64,000 nucleotides of DNA from CAUZIR01 sp965250195 (lineage in GTDB: Bacteria > Chloroflexota > Dehalococcoidia > Lucifugimonadales > UBA2962). Below the pieces are notes generated by a model. That model was not told the DNA's origin and did not search any database. It was given only the letters and a program-made list of their open reading frames with translations. Positions within the stretch are counted from its first letter, which is position 1, and the number at the start of each line of letters is the position of its first letter. Position numbers and translations under genes: made by a program. Positions 42,002 to 51,604 of the stretch are shown piece after piece. The stretch is taken from the NCBI GenBank assembly GCA_965250195.1, contig OZ252295.1:1116001-1180000 (forward strand), read 5' to 3'.

Positions 42002-42236
42002 CAGTGCGGCGATAGACGGGAGCCCGGCGATGGCCCGCGTGTCTGTTGGCGACTCGTTGGCGACGGACGAAGGGGTCGCTACAGGTGCGGGCGTCGCCGT
42101 GGGAGCGACCGTCCCCCGGGCGCACGCGGCCGGCCAGCAGCAGGGCCGCCAGCAGCAGGGCCGCCAGCGCCAGGCCAGCCCCTGCTGCGATACGGACCGC
42201 GCTAGACCGCGAACGCGGCCGATGGATCACGAACAC
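42002..42236 (-). pseudogene. Frameshifted lipoprotein signal and linker of the HtrA-like protease
   Basis: From an ATG at 42236 the sequence encodes FVIHRPRSRSSAVRIAAGA and then an Ala/Leu-rich hydrophobic segment (LALAALLLAALLLAG), a good signal. It then runs out of frame. In the protease frame, the sequence just after this point reads AACARGTVAPTATPAP, a lipobox Cys and a linker. Removing one C from the GCCGGCC near 42127-42135 would join the two into LLLAAACARGT. Either a real single-base insertion or an assembly error is present. The ATG overlaps the end of the YihY gene by 35 nt. Confidence 0.6.
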
Positions 42237-43146
42237 TCCTCAGGCGCACCCGGGAACCCGCCGAAAGGATCAGGCCCAGCCCCTGCTTTTCGACCCCTTC
42301 CAATTCAGCGTATCGGGCCATGTACCCGGCGTATCGCGAACAGAGGAGCGCCCCGAAAAGCATGATTATCGCCGAGATGTATACCCACGTCAGTAGCGCG
42401 AGTATCGCCCCGACCGGCCCGTACACCGCATTGTGTACAGGGAAGGTCTGGACGTAGAAAACGAAGGCCTGGTTGACCACCCAGAACGCCACGGCTATCG
42501 CGAGTGCGGTAGGCCAGACGTCCTGAAAGCGAACCTTAGTGTTCGGGATGAAGTAATAAAGCAATACAAATATGACAAACGAAATGATCGGCGAGAACAG
42601 ATTCGTCGCGATGGTCCACAGGAGCTCGTTTTGCAAGAAGGAGTCGGGCGCGACGATGCTGCCCAGCTCGCGAAGCACGCCGAACACCGGCGTGACGAAC
42701 AGCAGCACAACCACCAGCAGCGCCGCTCCCGCAACCAGGCTTATATCCATTATTCTTTCGCGCAAAAATGGCCTCGTTTTGCGTATACCCCAGGCGGCGT
42801 TGATCCCTTTGCGTATCGCCCCGAAGGCGGCGGTAGACGCCCAGACCAGGCCGACAATGGCCGCCACACCGGTGATGGCGCGGGCGCTGACGATGCCGTC
42901 GAGGGTGCTAGCGATGAAGTCATGGGAGACAGGAATGACCGCCGCGATCTCCTCCACCAGCTCGGCCTGTTCAGCCTCGGGCCCCAGCACGAATCCCATG
43001 ATCGAGACGACGGCCAAAAACAGGGGGAACATCGAGAACATCGTATAAAAAGCGATAGCCCCGGCCACATAGGGGCAGTTCTTATACATGAAGTCGTTGA
43101 CGGCGTCCGAGCAAAAGAGCACGAAACGCACGAAGTACATAGCCAT
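42202..43146 (-). CDS. YihY/BrkB family inner membrane protein
   Basis: A 314-residue membrane protein with about six helices. CPYVAGAIAFYTMFSMFPLFLAVVSIMGFVLG and VWASTAAFGAIRKGINAAWGIRKTRPFLRERI are family signatures, and WVYISAIIMLFGALLCSRYAGYMAR is the last helix pair. The family was once called ribonuclease BN, wrongly. A transport or envelope role is likely but unproven. A TATAAT (43189-43184) and a GGCTGT-CT-ACAGCC hairpin lie in front of the ATG. It is upstream of, and overlaps, the HtrA signal region. Confidence 0.86.
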   Translation of the reverse strand: MAMYFVRFVLFCSDAVNDFMYKNCPYVAGAIAFYTMFSMFPLFLAVVSIMGFVLGPEAEQAELVEEIAAVIPVSHDFIASTLDGIVSARAITGVAAIVGLVWASTAAFGAIRKGINAAWGIRKTRPFLRERIMDISLVAGAALLVVVLLFVTPVFGVLRELGSIVAPDSFLQNELLWTIATNLFSPIISFVIFVLLYYFIPNTKVRFQDVWPTALAIAVAFWVVNQAFVFYVQTFPVHNAVYGPVGAILALLTWVYISAIIMLFGALLCSRYAGYMARYAELEGVEKQGLGLILSAGSRVRLRSVRDPSAAFAV

Positions 43147-43183
43147 CGGATAACCCGTGAGCGGCTGTAGACAGCCGTGGGGC

Positions 43184-43189
43184 CATTAT
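43184..43189 (-). promoter_or_regulatory. -10 box TATAAT of the YihY gene
   Basis: Consensus TATAAT on the minus strand, 37 nt before the ATG at 43146. The leader holds an inverted repeat GGCTGT/ACAGCC. The -35 is not recognisable. Confidence 0.45.
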
Positions 43190-43259
43190 ACCCCAGGTGT
43201 CCCGCCTCGGCGTCCGCCTGAAGTCTTAATTCAGGGCAGCGTCGAGCGGGGCGGCCCTA

Positions 43260-43901
43260 CTACGACGAGTGGCCCGTGTCCTCGTGACCGGTTACTATCA
43301 GCCACGGCAACGCCCACTCAAGGTCAGGGTCGTCCACGGCCACTTTCTTCATCCCTTTCGGGAAGCGGCCGTGCAGCTTCTTCAGTTCCGGCTTGAGCGA
43401 ATCGTCCGCTGGCTCCCACTCCTGCGCGTAGTAAACGGAGCGCACCTTCGCCTGTAGCAGCTCCTTCGTGCACCCGAAGCAGGGCTGCAGGGTCGTGTAC
43501 ATATCGGCCCCCTCGACCGATATGCCGAAGCGAGCGGCGGTAAGCAGCGCATTTTGCTCAGCATGCACGCAAATGCAGACGTCGTAGGCCTGGCCGGAGC
43601 GGTAGCGCTCGCGGTTCGCGCAGCGTTCGCAGCCGCCCTCATCGCAGTTGGGCATGTCCTGTGGGGTGCCGTTATAGCCAGTGGTCAGAATACGATTATC
43701 CCGGACGAGCAACGCACCGATCCTGGATCCCTGGCAATTCGCCCGTTCACGGACTGCAAGAGCGATCCCGAGGTAGTACTCGTGCCAGTCGGGCCTTTTT
43801 CGCCGGGGAGGCGGCTGGTTTCTGAGGGAGACGGGTTTGGCTGAGGACATGGACGTGGCCGGGCGCTTGCGCCCATTGACCACGGGTTTGAGAGTGGTCA
43901 T
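43260..43901 (-). CDS. Deoxycytidylate (dCMP) deaminase family protein
   Basis: A 213-residue zinc deaminase. The active site is CVHAEQNALLTAARFG (His, catalytic Glu) and LQPCFGCTKELLQAK (two Cys). The extra Cys cluster CDEGGCERCANRERYRSG is typical of dCMP deaminases of the ComEB type. It converts dCMP to dUMP for thymidylate synthesis. The N-terminal 37 residues are basic and Pro rich, and not part of the fold; the start may be internal. TATGAT lies 5 nt before the ATG at 43901, so the transcript may be leaderless, although GGAGG is also near. Confidence 0.88.
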   Translation of the reverse strand: MTTLKPVVNGRKRPATSMSSAKPVSLRNQPPPRRKRPDWHEYYLGIALAVRERANCQGSRIGALLVRDNRILTTGYNGTPQDMPNCDEGGCERCANRERYRSGQAYDVCICVHAEQNALLTAARFGISVEGADMYTTLQPCFGCTKELLQAKVRSVYYAQEWEPADDSLKPELKKLHGRFPKGMKKVAVDDPDLEWALPWLIVTGHEDTGHSS

Positions 43902-43940
43902 TAGATATCATACCTCCGCGCTTGATCAAGGAAGTTAGCG

Positions 43941-44411
43941 ATGCCCAATTTCGTACTCACCATAGGCCACAACCGACACGACTGGGAGACATTTCGAGAC
44001 CTCGTTTCGCCCTTTAAGGCCGAACTGCTGATAGACGTGCGCAGCAACCCGGTAAGCCGGTTCGCGCCGTGGGCCAACATCAAGAAACTGCCGGATACGC
44101 TCGCCGACCTGGGCATCGAATACGTTTGGATGGGGGACAGCCTGGGCGGCAAGCCCAAAGACCGCTCGCTCTATGACAAGGCGGGCAAGCCCAACTACGG
44201 CGCCATCGCCGCGACGCCGATCTTCCGTGAAGGCATCGTCGAACTGGTCGAATTAGTGAGCAATCGCGTCGCGGTCGTCATGTGCGCCGAAGAGGACCCA
44301 TCCAAATGCCACCGCCGCCTGGCCATCGGACCCGGCCTGGTGTCCGCAGGCATCGAACTGCGCCACATCAGGAAAACCGGCGCCGTCGAGACCGAGTTGT
44401 CGATCTCTTAA
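43941..44411 (+). CDS. DUF488 family protein
   Basis: A 156-residue DUF488 protein: IGHNRHDWETFRDLVSPFKAELLIDVRSNPVSRFAPWANIKKLPDTLADLGIEYVWMGDSLGG is the family's start, and VVMCAEEDPSKCHRRLAIG holds the conserved Cys-Glu and Cys-His pair. The activity is not established; metal or nucleic-acid binding has been suggested for the family. It is divergent from the dCMP deaminase and convergent with ruvB, with stops 9 nt apart. Confidence 0.88.
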   Translation: MPNFVLTIGHNRHDWETFRDLVSPFKAELLIDVRSNPVSRFAPWANIKKLPDTLADLGIEYVWMGDSLGGKPKDRSLYDKAGKPNYGAIAATPIFREGIVELVELVSNRVAVVMCAEEDPSKCHRRLAIGPGLVSAGIELRHIRKTGAVETELSIS

Positions 44412-44420
44412 GAGAAAGAG

Positions 44421-45467
44421 CTAAAAAAGCCCCGCCTGTGGCGAGTGCGGCGGGTTGTCCCTGGTGTACACGATGCCCAGGTGCTCGTAGGCGCGCTTCG
44501 TTGCCACCCGGCCCCTGGGCGTGCGGTCGAGAAAACCCAGTTGCAGCAGGAACGGCTCGTACACCTCTTCGATGGTGTCCGATTCTTCGCTGATGGATGC
44601 CGCAACCGTGTCCAAGCCGACCGGCCCGCCGTCGAATTTTTCGATAATACAAAGCAAAACTTGCCTGTCGATATCGTCTAATCCGATCTCGTCGACTTCC
44701 AACCGGCCCAGTGCGTCCAGAGCCACCTGCTCCGTGACGTTCGAGTTGGCCACCACGTCGGCGTAGTCCCGCACCCTTCGCAGCAGCCTGTTGGCGATGC
44801 GAGGAGTGCCCCTGGACCGGCGCGCGATCTCCGTGCAGCCGTCTTCCGTCGCGTCGACCTCAAGAATCCGGGCAGACCGGTTGACGATCGTGTTCATCGC
44901 CTCGGCGTCATAAAAGTCGAGCCGATGCACCGCCCCAAAGCGATCGCGCAGGGGAGCGCTGACCATCCCGTACCGGGTGGTCGCGCCGACCAGCGTGAAC
45001 GGCTGAATAGACAGGTTCATCGAACGGGCCTTGAGACCCTTGTCGATCACCCAGCTAACGAAAAAGTCCTCCATTGCCGGGTAGAGAATTTCTTCCACGA
45101 TTCTTGGTAGCCGGTGGATCTCGTCGATGAACAGCACGTCAAACTTCTTTAGCTGGGTGAGGACCGCGACCATGTCCCCGGCGCGCTCAATGGCGGGGCC
45201 GGAGGTTGTCTTAATGCTCACCCCCATCTCCGAAGCGAGAATGTGGGCCAGCGTCGTCTTGCCTAGGCCCGGTGGGCCGTAGAGCAGGGTGTGGTCGAGC
45301 GGCTCAGCGCGTTTGAGCGCGGCCTTTATGCCGATGTCGAGATTGTCCTTGACTCTGGTCTGGCCGATGTACTCGGTAAGCCGCCGCGGCCTCAGCGACG
45401 TATCGAGGTTGGTGTCGCCTTCGAGAGTGTCACTGGAGACAATCCGCTGCTCAGTCTTTTCCGTCAT
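44421..45467 (-). CDS. ruvB: Holliday junction branch migration ATPase RuvB
   Basis: A 348-residue RuvB. YGPPGLGKTTLAHILASEMG is Walker A, VLFIDEIHRLPRIVEEILYPAMEDF Walker B, and VGATTRYGMVSAPLRDRFG sensor 1 with the Arg finger. The C-terminal winged helix includes EPFLLQLGFLDRTPRGRVATKRAYEHLG. It drives branch migration with RuvA. ruvA and ruvC are not next to it. The ATG at 45467 fits the family N-terminus. Confidence 0.95.
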   Translation of the reverse strand: MTEKTEQRIVSSDTLEGDTNLDTSLRPRRLTEYIGQTRVKDNLDIGIKAALKRAEPLDHTLLYGPPGLGKTTLAHILASEMGVSIKTTSGPAIERAGDMVAVLTQLKKFDVLFIDEIHRLPRIVEEILYPAMEDFFVSWVIDKGLKARSMNLSIQPFTLVGATTRYGMVSAPLRDRFGAVHRLDFYDAEAMNTIVNRSARILEVDATEDGCTEIARRSRGTPRIANRLLRRVRDYADVVANSNVTEQVALDALGRLEVDEIGLDDIDRQVLLCIIEKFDGGPVGLDTVAASISEESDTIEEVYEPFLLQLGFLDRTPRGRVATKRAYEHLGIVYTRDNPPHSPQAGLF

Positions 45468-45569
45468 AATCAGGCCGATCCTACACCGTCTCGATTTAAT
45501 CGAAGTCTAGAACGCCTGTTCATAATAGATAGCGTTCACCGCACCGTCAAGCGGTTCATGCCCCTTCCC

Positions 45570-45617
45570 AAGTTGACACTGGCCCAAGTTGACACTCCCA
45601 TACGTGGTTCCTACACT
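45570..45617 (+). promoter_or_regulatory. Promoter of the methylmalonyl-CoA operon with duplicated AAGTTGACACT
   Basis: AAGTTGACACT occurs twice with a 16-nt period (45570-45580 and 45586-45596). The second copy's TTGACA (45589-45594) is 17 nt from TACACT (45612-45617). Transcription would start near 45624, ten bases before the ATG at 45634. Confidence 0.65.
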
Positions 45618-45633
45618 CGAACCGTCTTTCACC

Positions 45634-47289
45634 ATGCCAAGCGAATCCAAAACCGAATGGTCCGACAACACCCTTGACCCGCTGACGGCCCGGCGGCCGG
45701 AGCGCAAGGAGTCGTTCGCCAACACCTCCGGCATCGAGGTGGAGCCCCTTTACGCGCCCGAAGACGTAAAAGCCGGTGCGTACGGGGAGCGCGTCGGCTA
45801 CCCCGGCGAGTTCCCTTACACGCGCGGCGTCCAGCCCAACATGTACCGGGGCCGCATCTGGACCATGCGCCAGTACGCAGGCTTCGCTTCTGCTGAGGAG
45901 TCCAACACCCGCTATAAATTCCTGCTCGACTCCGGCCAGAGCGGGTTGTCGGTTGCCTTCGACCTGCCCACCCAGACCGGCTACGACTCCGACCACCCCT
46001 TGGCGGCCGGTGAAGTGGGCCGGGCGGGCGTGCCCATAAGCTCTCTGGCCGACATGGAGGTGCTCTTCGACGGCATCCCCCTGGATAAGGTCACCACCTC
46101 GATGACCATCAACTCCACCGCCTCGATCCTGCTGGCCCTGTACATAGCCGTGGCCAGGAAGCACGGCGTTGCCATGGACGCCATCGGCGGCACGGTGCAA
46201 AACGACATCCTCAAGGAATACATCGCCCGCGGCACCTACATATATCCCCCAGAGCCGTCCATGCGGCTGGTGACGGACAGCTTCCGCTTCTGCGCCGACA
46301 ACGTGCCTAAATGGAACACCATCTCCATCTCCGGCTACCACATGCGCGAGGCCGGCGCCAACGCGGTGCAGGAGCTGGCGTTCACCTTCGCCAACGCCAT
46401 CGCCTACGTGCAGGCGGCCGTCGATGCAGGCCTGATGGTGGACGACTTCGGACCAAGATTGTCGTTCTTCTTCGTTGCCCAAAACGATCTATTTGAGGAA
46501 GTTGCAAAGTTCCGGGCTGCCCGGCGAATGTGGGCCAGGATCATGCGGGACCGTTTCGGCGCCGAGAACCCGCGCTCGTTAATGTGCCGCTTCCACACCC
46601 AGACCGCCGGCGTCACACTCACCGCCCAGCAGCCCGACAACAACGTCATCCGCAGCACCATGCAAGCGCTCGCGGCCGTCTTGGGCGGCACCCAGAGCCT
46701 GCACGTCAACTCCAAAGACGAAGCGCTAGCGTTACCTACCGCCGAGTCTGCCGAACTTTCTCTCCGAACTCAACAAGTGTTAGCAAACGAAAGCGGCGTC
46801 ACCGAGACCGTCGATCCGCTGGCCGGTTCCTACTACGTCGAGACCCTTACCGACAGGCTTGAGCAGCAGGCCGCCGACTACATCGCCCGCATCGACGGGA
46901 TGGGCGGAGCGTTGGGAGCCCTCGATGCGGGCTTCCAAATACGCGAAATCCACAACTCTGCGTACCAACTGCAGCAGGAAGTCGAGCGTGGCGACCGCGT
47001 CATCGTGGGCGTGAACGCTTATGAGATTGATGAGCCTCCAATAGCCGACATCCAGCGCATCGACCCCGAGCAAACGCGCCGCCAGCTAGCGAGATTGAGC
47101 AAGGTAAAGGCCGAAAGAGACGGCGAGGCAGTACGGGCGGCCCTCGCCCGCCTGAAAGCCGTCGCCGAGGGCACCACCAACACTGTCCCTGCCATATTGG
47201 ACGCCGTCGAGGCCTACGCCACCGTCGGCGAGATCGCCGACACCTTGCGCTCCGTCTTCGGCGAGCAGCGCGAGTTCGCGCCGTTCTAG
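45634..47289 (+). CDS. Methylmalonyl-CoA mutase, large (catalytic) subunit
   Basis: A 551-residue catalytic domain without the B12-binding part. GVQPNMYRGRIWTMRQYAGFASAEESN carries the Tyr that defines methylmalonyl over isobutyryl specificity, SVAFDLPTQTGYDSDHP and IYPPEPSMRLVTD carry CoA/substrate residues including the Arg, and FHTQTAGVTLTAQQPDNNVIRSTMQALAAVLGGTQSLH is the conserved core. It interconverts succinyl-CoA and methylmalonyl-CoA with the small subunit at 48967. The ATG at 45634 is chosen because the promoter's -35 box lies over an upstream TTG. It is first in a four-gene operon. Confidence 0.9.
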   Translation: MPSESKTEWSDNTLDPLTARRPERKESFANTSGIEVEPLYAPEDVKAGAYGERVGYPGEFPYTRGVQPNMYRGRIWTMRQYAGFASAEESNTRYKFLLDSGQSGLSVAFDLPTQTGYDSDHPLAAGEVGRAGVPISSLADMEVLFDGIPLDKVTTSMTINSTASILLALYIAVARKHGVAMDAIGGTVQNDILKEYIARGTYIYPPEPSMRLVTDSFRFCADNVPKWNTISISGYHMREAGANAVQELAFTFANAIAYVQAAVDAGLMVDDFGPRLSFFFVAQNDLFEEVAKFRAARRMWARIMRDRFGAENPRSLMCRFHTQTAGVTLTAQQPDNNVIRSTMQALAAVLGGTQSLHVNSKDEALALPTAESAELSLRTQQVLANESGVTETVDPLAGSYYVETLTDRLEQQAADYIARIDGMGGALGALDAGFQIREIHNSAYQLQQEVERGDRVIVGVNAYEIDEPPIADIQRIDPEQTRRQLARLSKVKAERDGEAVRAALARLKAVAEGTTNTVPAILDAVEAYATVGEIADTLRSVFGEQREFAPF

Positions 47290-47309
47290 CGACTCCTCCA
47301 CTCGGTTGC

Positions 47310-48473
<1,164 letters not shown>

Positions 48474-48532
48474 TATTGGAAGCGCCCCCTGGCGCCAATC
48501 AGGACGCTCGGGCCCAACGAGGAGAAACAACC

Positions 48533-48970
48533 TTGCCAGACGCCGAATCGACGGGCTGCGTGGCCCGTCACATCAACCATGTGGCGATAGCCGTGCGTGA
48601 CATCGAGGCGACCCTCGAGTTCTACCGCGCCACCTTTGGCGTGGAGACCGACGGCGTCGTGGAGATCGCGGACCAGCGGGTCAGGGCTGCGCTCGTCAGG
48701 GTTGGTGGCTCGCAGTTGGAGTTCATCCAGCCCACCGACGAGAGTGGGGGAGTCGCGCGCTTCATCGAGACCAGGGGCGAGGGCGTCCACCACATCTGCT
48801 TCGAAATGGACGGTCTGCAAGACCGGCTCAGACAGTTGAAAAACGTCGGTCTGCGGATGATCGACGAGGCGCCACGAGCGGGCCTTTCCGGGGACATCGC
48901 GTTCATTCACCCCAAGTCGACTGGCGGCGTGCTCATAGAGCTGGTTGACGCCGAGACGGCGCGAAGATGA
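48533..48970 (+). CDS. mce: Methylmalonyl-CoA epimerase-like VOC protein
   Basis: A 145-residue VOC protein: INHVAIAVRDIEATLEFYRATFGVETD, GSQLEFIQPTDESGGVARFIETRGEGVHHICFEMDGLQDRLRQLKNVG and GDIAFIHPKSTGGVLIELVD match methylmalonyl-CoA epimerases, with metal ligands His, Gln/Glu and His. It interconverts the (R) and (S) isomers between propionyl-CoA carboxylase and the mutase. I chose the TTG at 48533, 8 nt behind GAGGAG, over the TTG at 48476. Its stop overlaps the mutase small subunit start by 4 nt. Confidence 0.9.
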   Translation: MPDAESTGCVARHINHVAIAVRDIEATLEFYRATFGVETDGVVEIADQRVRAALVRVGGSQLEFIQPTDESGGVARFIETRGEGVHHICFEMDGLQDRLRQLKNVGLRMIDEAPRAGLSGDIAFIHPKSTGGVLIELVDAETARR

Positions 48971-49398
48971 CGACGGATCGAAAAACAATCCGCGTTCTCG
49001 TCGCAAAACTGGGCCTGGACGGGCACGACCGGGGCGCGAAAATCGTGGCTCGTGCCCTGCGCGAAGCGGGCATGGAGGTCATCTACACCGGCATTCGCCA
49101 GACCCCGGAGATGATCGTCAGCGCGGCCATCAAAGAGGACGTCGATGTGATCGGCCTGTCCATCCTCTCCGGCGCGCACATGGACCTGTTCCCGAAGATC
49201 CTCGCCGTCCTGCACGAAAGCGAGCTGGAAGACGTGGTCGTGGTCGCGGGTGGCATCATCCCTCATCACGACCGGGAGGAACTTCAGCGCATCGGGGTCG
49301 AGGCCGTATTCGGGCCGGGCACCTCGACCGCTGAGATAGGTGAGTATGTCACCAGGGCCGTGGCCGAGCGAAACAAGACCCGTCGGCCAGCTGACTAA
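48967..49398 (+). CDS. Methylmalonyl-CoA mutase, B12-binding small subunit
   Basis: A 143-residue cobalamin-binding domain. LGLDGHDRGAKIVARALREAG contains the DxHxxG motif with the lower-axial His20, SILSGAHMDLFPKIL the SxL motif, and VVVAGGIIPHHDREELQRIGVEAVFGPGT the GG motif. It pairs with the large subunit at 45634 to make the split mutase found in many archaea and Chloroflexota. The ATG at 48967 overlaps the epimerase stop (ATGA). It is the last gene of the operon. Confidence 0.92.
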   Translation: MTTDRKTIRVLVAKLGLDGHDRGAKIVARALREAGMEVIYTGIRQTPEMIVSAAIKEDVDVIGLSILSGAHMDLFPKILAVLHESELEDVVVVAGGIIPHHDREELQRIGVEAVFGPGTSTAEIGEYVTRAVAERNKTRRPAD

Positions 49399-49424
49399 GG
49401 CACGTTTGCCCAAACCCCGGGGTA

Positions 49425-49441
49425 TCGGGGGTGTCCCCCGA
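49425..49441. terminator. Hairpin between convergent operons
   Basis: TCGGGGG-TGT-CCCCCGA is a perfect 7-bp stem with a 3-nt loop, placed between the end of the mutase operon and the end of the LppX-DUF3105 gene. It lacks a T-run in both directions. Confidence 0.5.
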
Positions 49442-49452
49442 CAACAAGAGCC

Positions 49453-50712
49453 TTACGGCTTGTAATACTCCGGCGCTCGCTCCGAGTTGTGGTGGGCTCT
49501 TACGAAGATTTCCACCCTTGGAAGGTCCAACTCATCCATCTCGTCGATGAACGTCCAGGCCGTAATGGCGATTTTGAAGTCCATGCCGCCGTAGGGCGAG
49601 ACCACGATCTTGTTGTATTGGCCCGCCAGTTTGGTGAAGGCGGCGACAACCTCGGGGCAGCCGTCCGGGCAGTTGTAGTGCAGCCCAACGCCGCCCTGAA
49701 CCAGGTTTTGCAGTAGCACCTCGTCCGAGACGAAATTGTTGTGCACCCCCCAGGCGGCGGGTGCGTTGGGCGGCCCGTAGTGCCAGCCGGAGGTCGCCGG
49801 GGTGGACTTGTAGGCGGGATGCGACTCGGCAAAGTCGATTACCAGGTCGATCTGGGCCTCCACCTTCCTGCCCGGCAGACGCCCGTCCACCAGGGTCGCT
49901 TCCACGTTGGGAACGTCAATAACCACCGGTGCTCCGTACTCTGAAAGGGTGATGGTGGACGCGAACTTGGCGGGGCCGCTGCCAATCTGGGCCGGGAACT
50001 GGTCGCCCAGGTCGGACAGGGAAATCTCGCCCTCCAGGCTGATCCGCACCGGCCTGAAATCGTCCGCGCCAATCCACACGTCGACCGTCGCGGTGCCCTC
50101 CGAGTCGTCGCTCAGGACGCCGAGCGCGTCAGCGGCACGCAGGTGCAGCACCGGCGCATCGCCGATGGACTCGCGCCCCACCACCTCCAGCAGGTCCGCA
50201 ACTCCGAGTACCAGCCCTATGGCTTCGTGCGGGCTGGAGAGGAGGTCGGTGGACTCGCTCCGTACCCAATCTCCCGTCTGCGGGTCGGTGGCGAAGGCGG
50301 CCCCGTCCGCTGTGACCGTCTTTATCTCAAAGGAAACGAATCCCATGTTGATCGATAGCGTGGCCTGAGAGCGGTCCGGCGGTTCGAAGTCCCCGTCCGC
50401 CGTCACCGGAATATCCAGGCTTATCCCGGCAACTGACGCCTGTATCGATGCTTCCAAAGCAAAATGGAACGACTCGTTTTCAAGGACGCCCGCCAGCGCG
50501 GCCCGTATCTCGGCCAGCTGCGCTTCACTGATCTCAATGGGCTCTGTGGACCCGCCCACATCGACTACCGGCTCTGGAACGGGCGTCGCAGTGGCCGGGA
50601 CGGGTGTGGGAGTGGGCGTGGCTACGGGCTCGGAATCGCTGCCCCCACACGCCGCGGCCGCCAGTACGACAAGGCCAGCGACTAACGGGGAAAAGACTTT
50701 GAAATTCATCAT
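49453..50712 (-). CDS. Lipoprotein fusing an LppX/LprAFG-like domain to DUF3105
   Basis: A 419-residue lipoprotein with signal and lipobox (VLAAAAC), a Thr/Pro linker, then at residues 60-275 a domain with the half-barrel pattern of LppX/LprAFG lipid carriers (ESFHFALEASIQ, VDVWIGADDFRPVRISLEGEI, DVPN). Residues 290-419 are DUF3105: SGWHYGPPNAPAAWGVHNN, VLLQNLVQGGVGLHYNCPDGCPEVVAAF and KIAITAWTFIDEMDELD, with its His and Cys pair. LppX-type proteins shuttle lipids; DUF3105 has no known function. The fusion suggests that the two work together outside the membrane. It lies 43 nt after the metal permease on the same strand. Confidence 0.78.
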   Translation of the reverse strand: MMNFKVFSPLVAGLVVLAAAACGGSDSEPVATPTPTPVPATATPVPEPVVDVGGSTEPIEISEAQLAEIRAALAGVLENESFHFALEASIQASVAGISLDIPVTADGDFEPPDRSQATLSINMGFVSFEIKTVTADGAAFATDPQTGDWVRSESTDLLSSPHEAIGLVLGVADLLEVVGRESIGDAPVLHLRAADALGVLSDDSEGTATVDVWIGADDFRPVRISLEGEISLSDLGDQFPAQIGSGPAKFASTITLSEYGAPVVIDVPNVEATLVDGRLPGRKVEAQIDLVIDFAESHPAYKSTPATSGWHYGPPNAPAAWGVHNNFVSDEVLLQNLVQGGVGLHYNCPDGCPEVVAAFTKLAGQYNKIVVSPYGGMDFKIAITAWTFIDEMDELDLPRVEIFVRAHHNSERAPEYYKP

Positions 50713-50755
50713 TCGATTATAGGTCTACGAGGCCCGTCGGTTGGCCGGTTCTTGG

Positions 50756-51604
50756 CTAGGCTGCCCTTCGGCGAACCGCTGCGACCGGCAAAAATAGCCC
50801 GGTGGCCACCAGCGTCATGGCCGGTCCGGAGGGCAGGTTGTAATAAAAAGACAGGTACAGTCCGGCAACGGCGGCGATCGCCCCCAACAGCGCGCTCAAG
50901 GCCATCATGGGCACGAAACCCCGCACCAGCAGAAACGCCGTGGCGGCGGGAGTAACCAGCATCGCCATCACCAGCACCACGCCCACGGCCTGCACGGCCA
51001 GCACGATCACCAGCGCCAGTAGCGCCAGTAACGCATAGTCGAGGGCGCCGGTGGGCAGCCCGGCCACCGTGGCGCCGATGGGGTCGAAACTGGCGAACAC
51101 CAGCTCCTTATGCAGGACCGCCAGCGCCACCACCACCCCCAGCGCCAATCCCAGCGTCACGTAGACATCGGCCGACGACACTGCGAGCACCTGGCCCAGC
51201 AGGATATCCTCCAAATCAACCGACAGACCATCTGCTTTTGTCAGCATTATCAGGCCCAGGGCGAACATCCCCGCGAACAGAATGCCGATCGTCGTGTCCT
51301 CGCTCACCCCGGTGCGGCGAGAGATGACGCCGATAAGCAGCGCCACGGCGATGCCGACGGGAATCGCGCCTGCGAACGGGCTTATCCCGATGAGAAATCC
51401 TCCCACCAGTCCCGGCATTATGGCGTGGGAGAGAGCGTCCCCCATAAAGGCCAGGCGGCGGGTGACGACGTAGCTGCCGATGACCGGGCACATGACACCC
51501 ACGAGTAGTGAGACAGCCAGGGCCCGCACCATGAACCCGTGTCTGAACGGGTCATAGATCGTGTCAATGATCGTGTCGATGGCCGCTCTCGCCCGAATCC
51601 GCAC
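50756..51604 (-). CDS. ABC-3 family metal permease (Zn/Mn/Fe type)
   Basis: A 282-residue permease with about eight membrane helices: MVRALAVSLLVGVMCPVIGSYVVTRRLAFMGDALSHAIMPGL is the family's start, VSEDTTIGILFAGMFALGLIML and ILLGQVLAVSSADVYVTL follow, and LVMAMLVTPAATAFLL is near the end. It forms the channel of a TroCD/MntB/ZnuB-type importer. The GTG at 51604 overlaps the ATPase stop by 41 nt; the first 25 residues precede the conserved helix, so the true start may be later. No solute-binding protein is encoded next to it. Confidence 0.88.
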   Translation of the reverse strand: MRIRARAAIDTIIDTIYDPFRHGFMVRALAVSLLVGVMCPVIGSYVVTRRLAFMGDALSHAIMPGLVGGFLIGISPFAGAIPVGIAVALLIGVISRRTGVSEDTTIGILFAGMFALGLIMLTKADGLSVDLEDILLGQVLAVSSADVYVTLGLALGVVVALAVLHKELVFASFDPIGATVAGLPTGALDYALLALLALVIVLAVQAVGVVLVMAMLVTPAATAFLLVRGFVPMMALSALLGAIAAVAGLYLSFYYNLPSGPAMTLVATGLFLPVAAVRRRAA

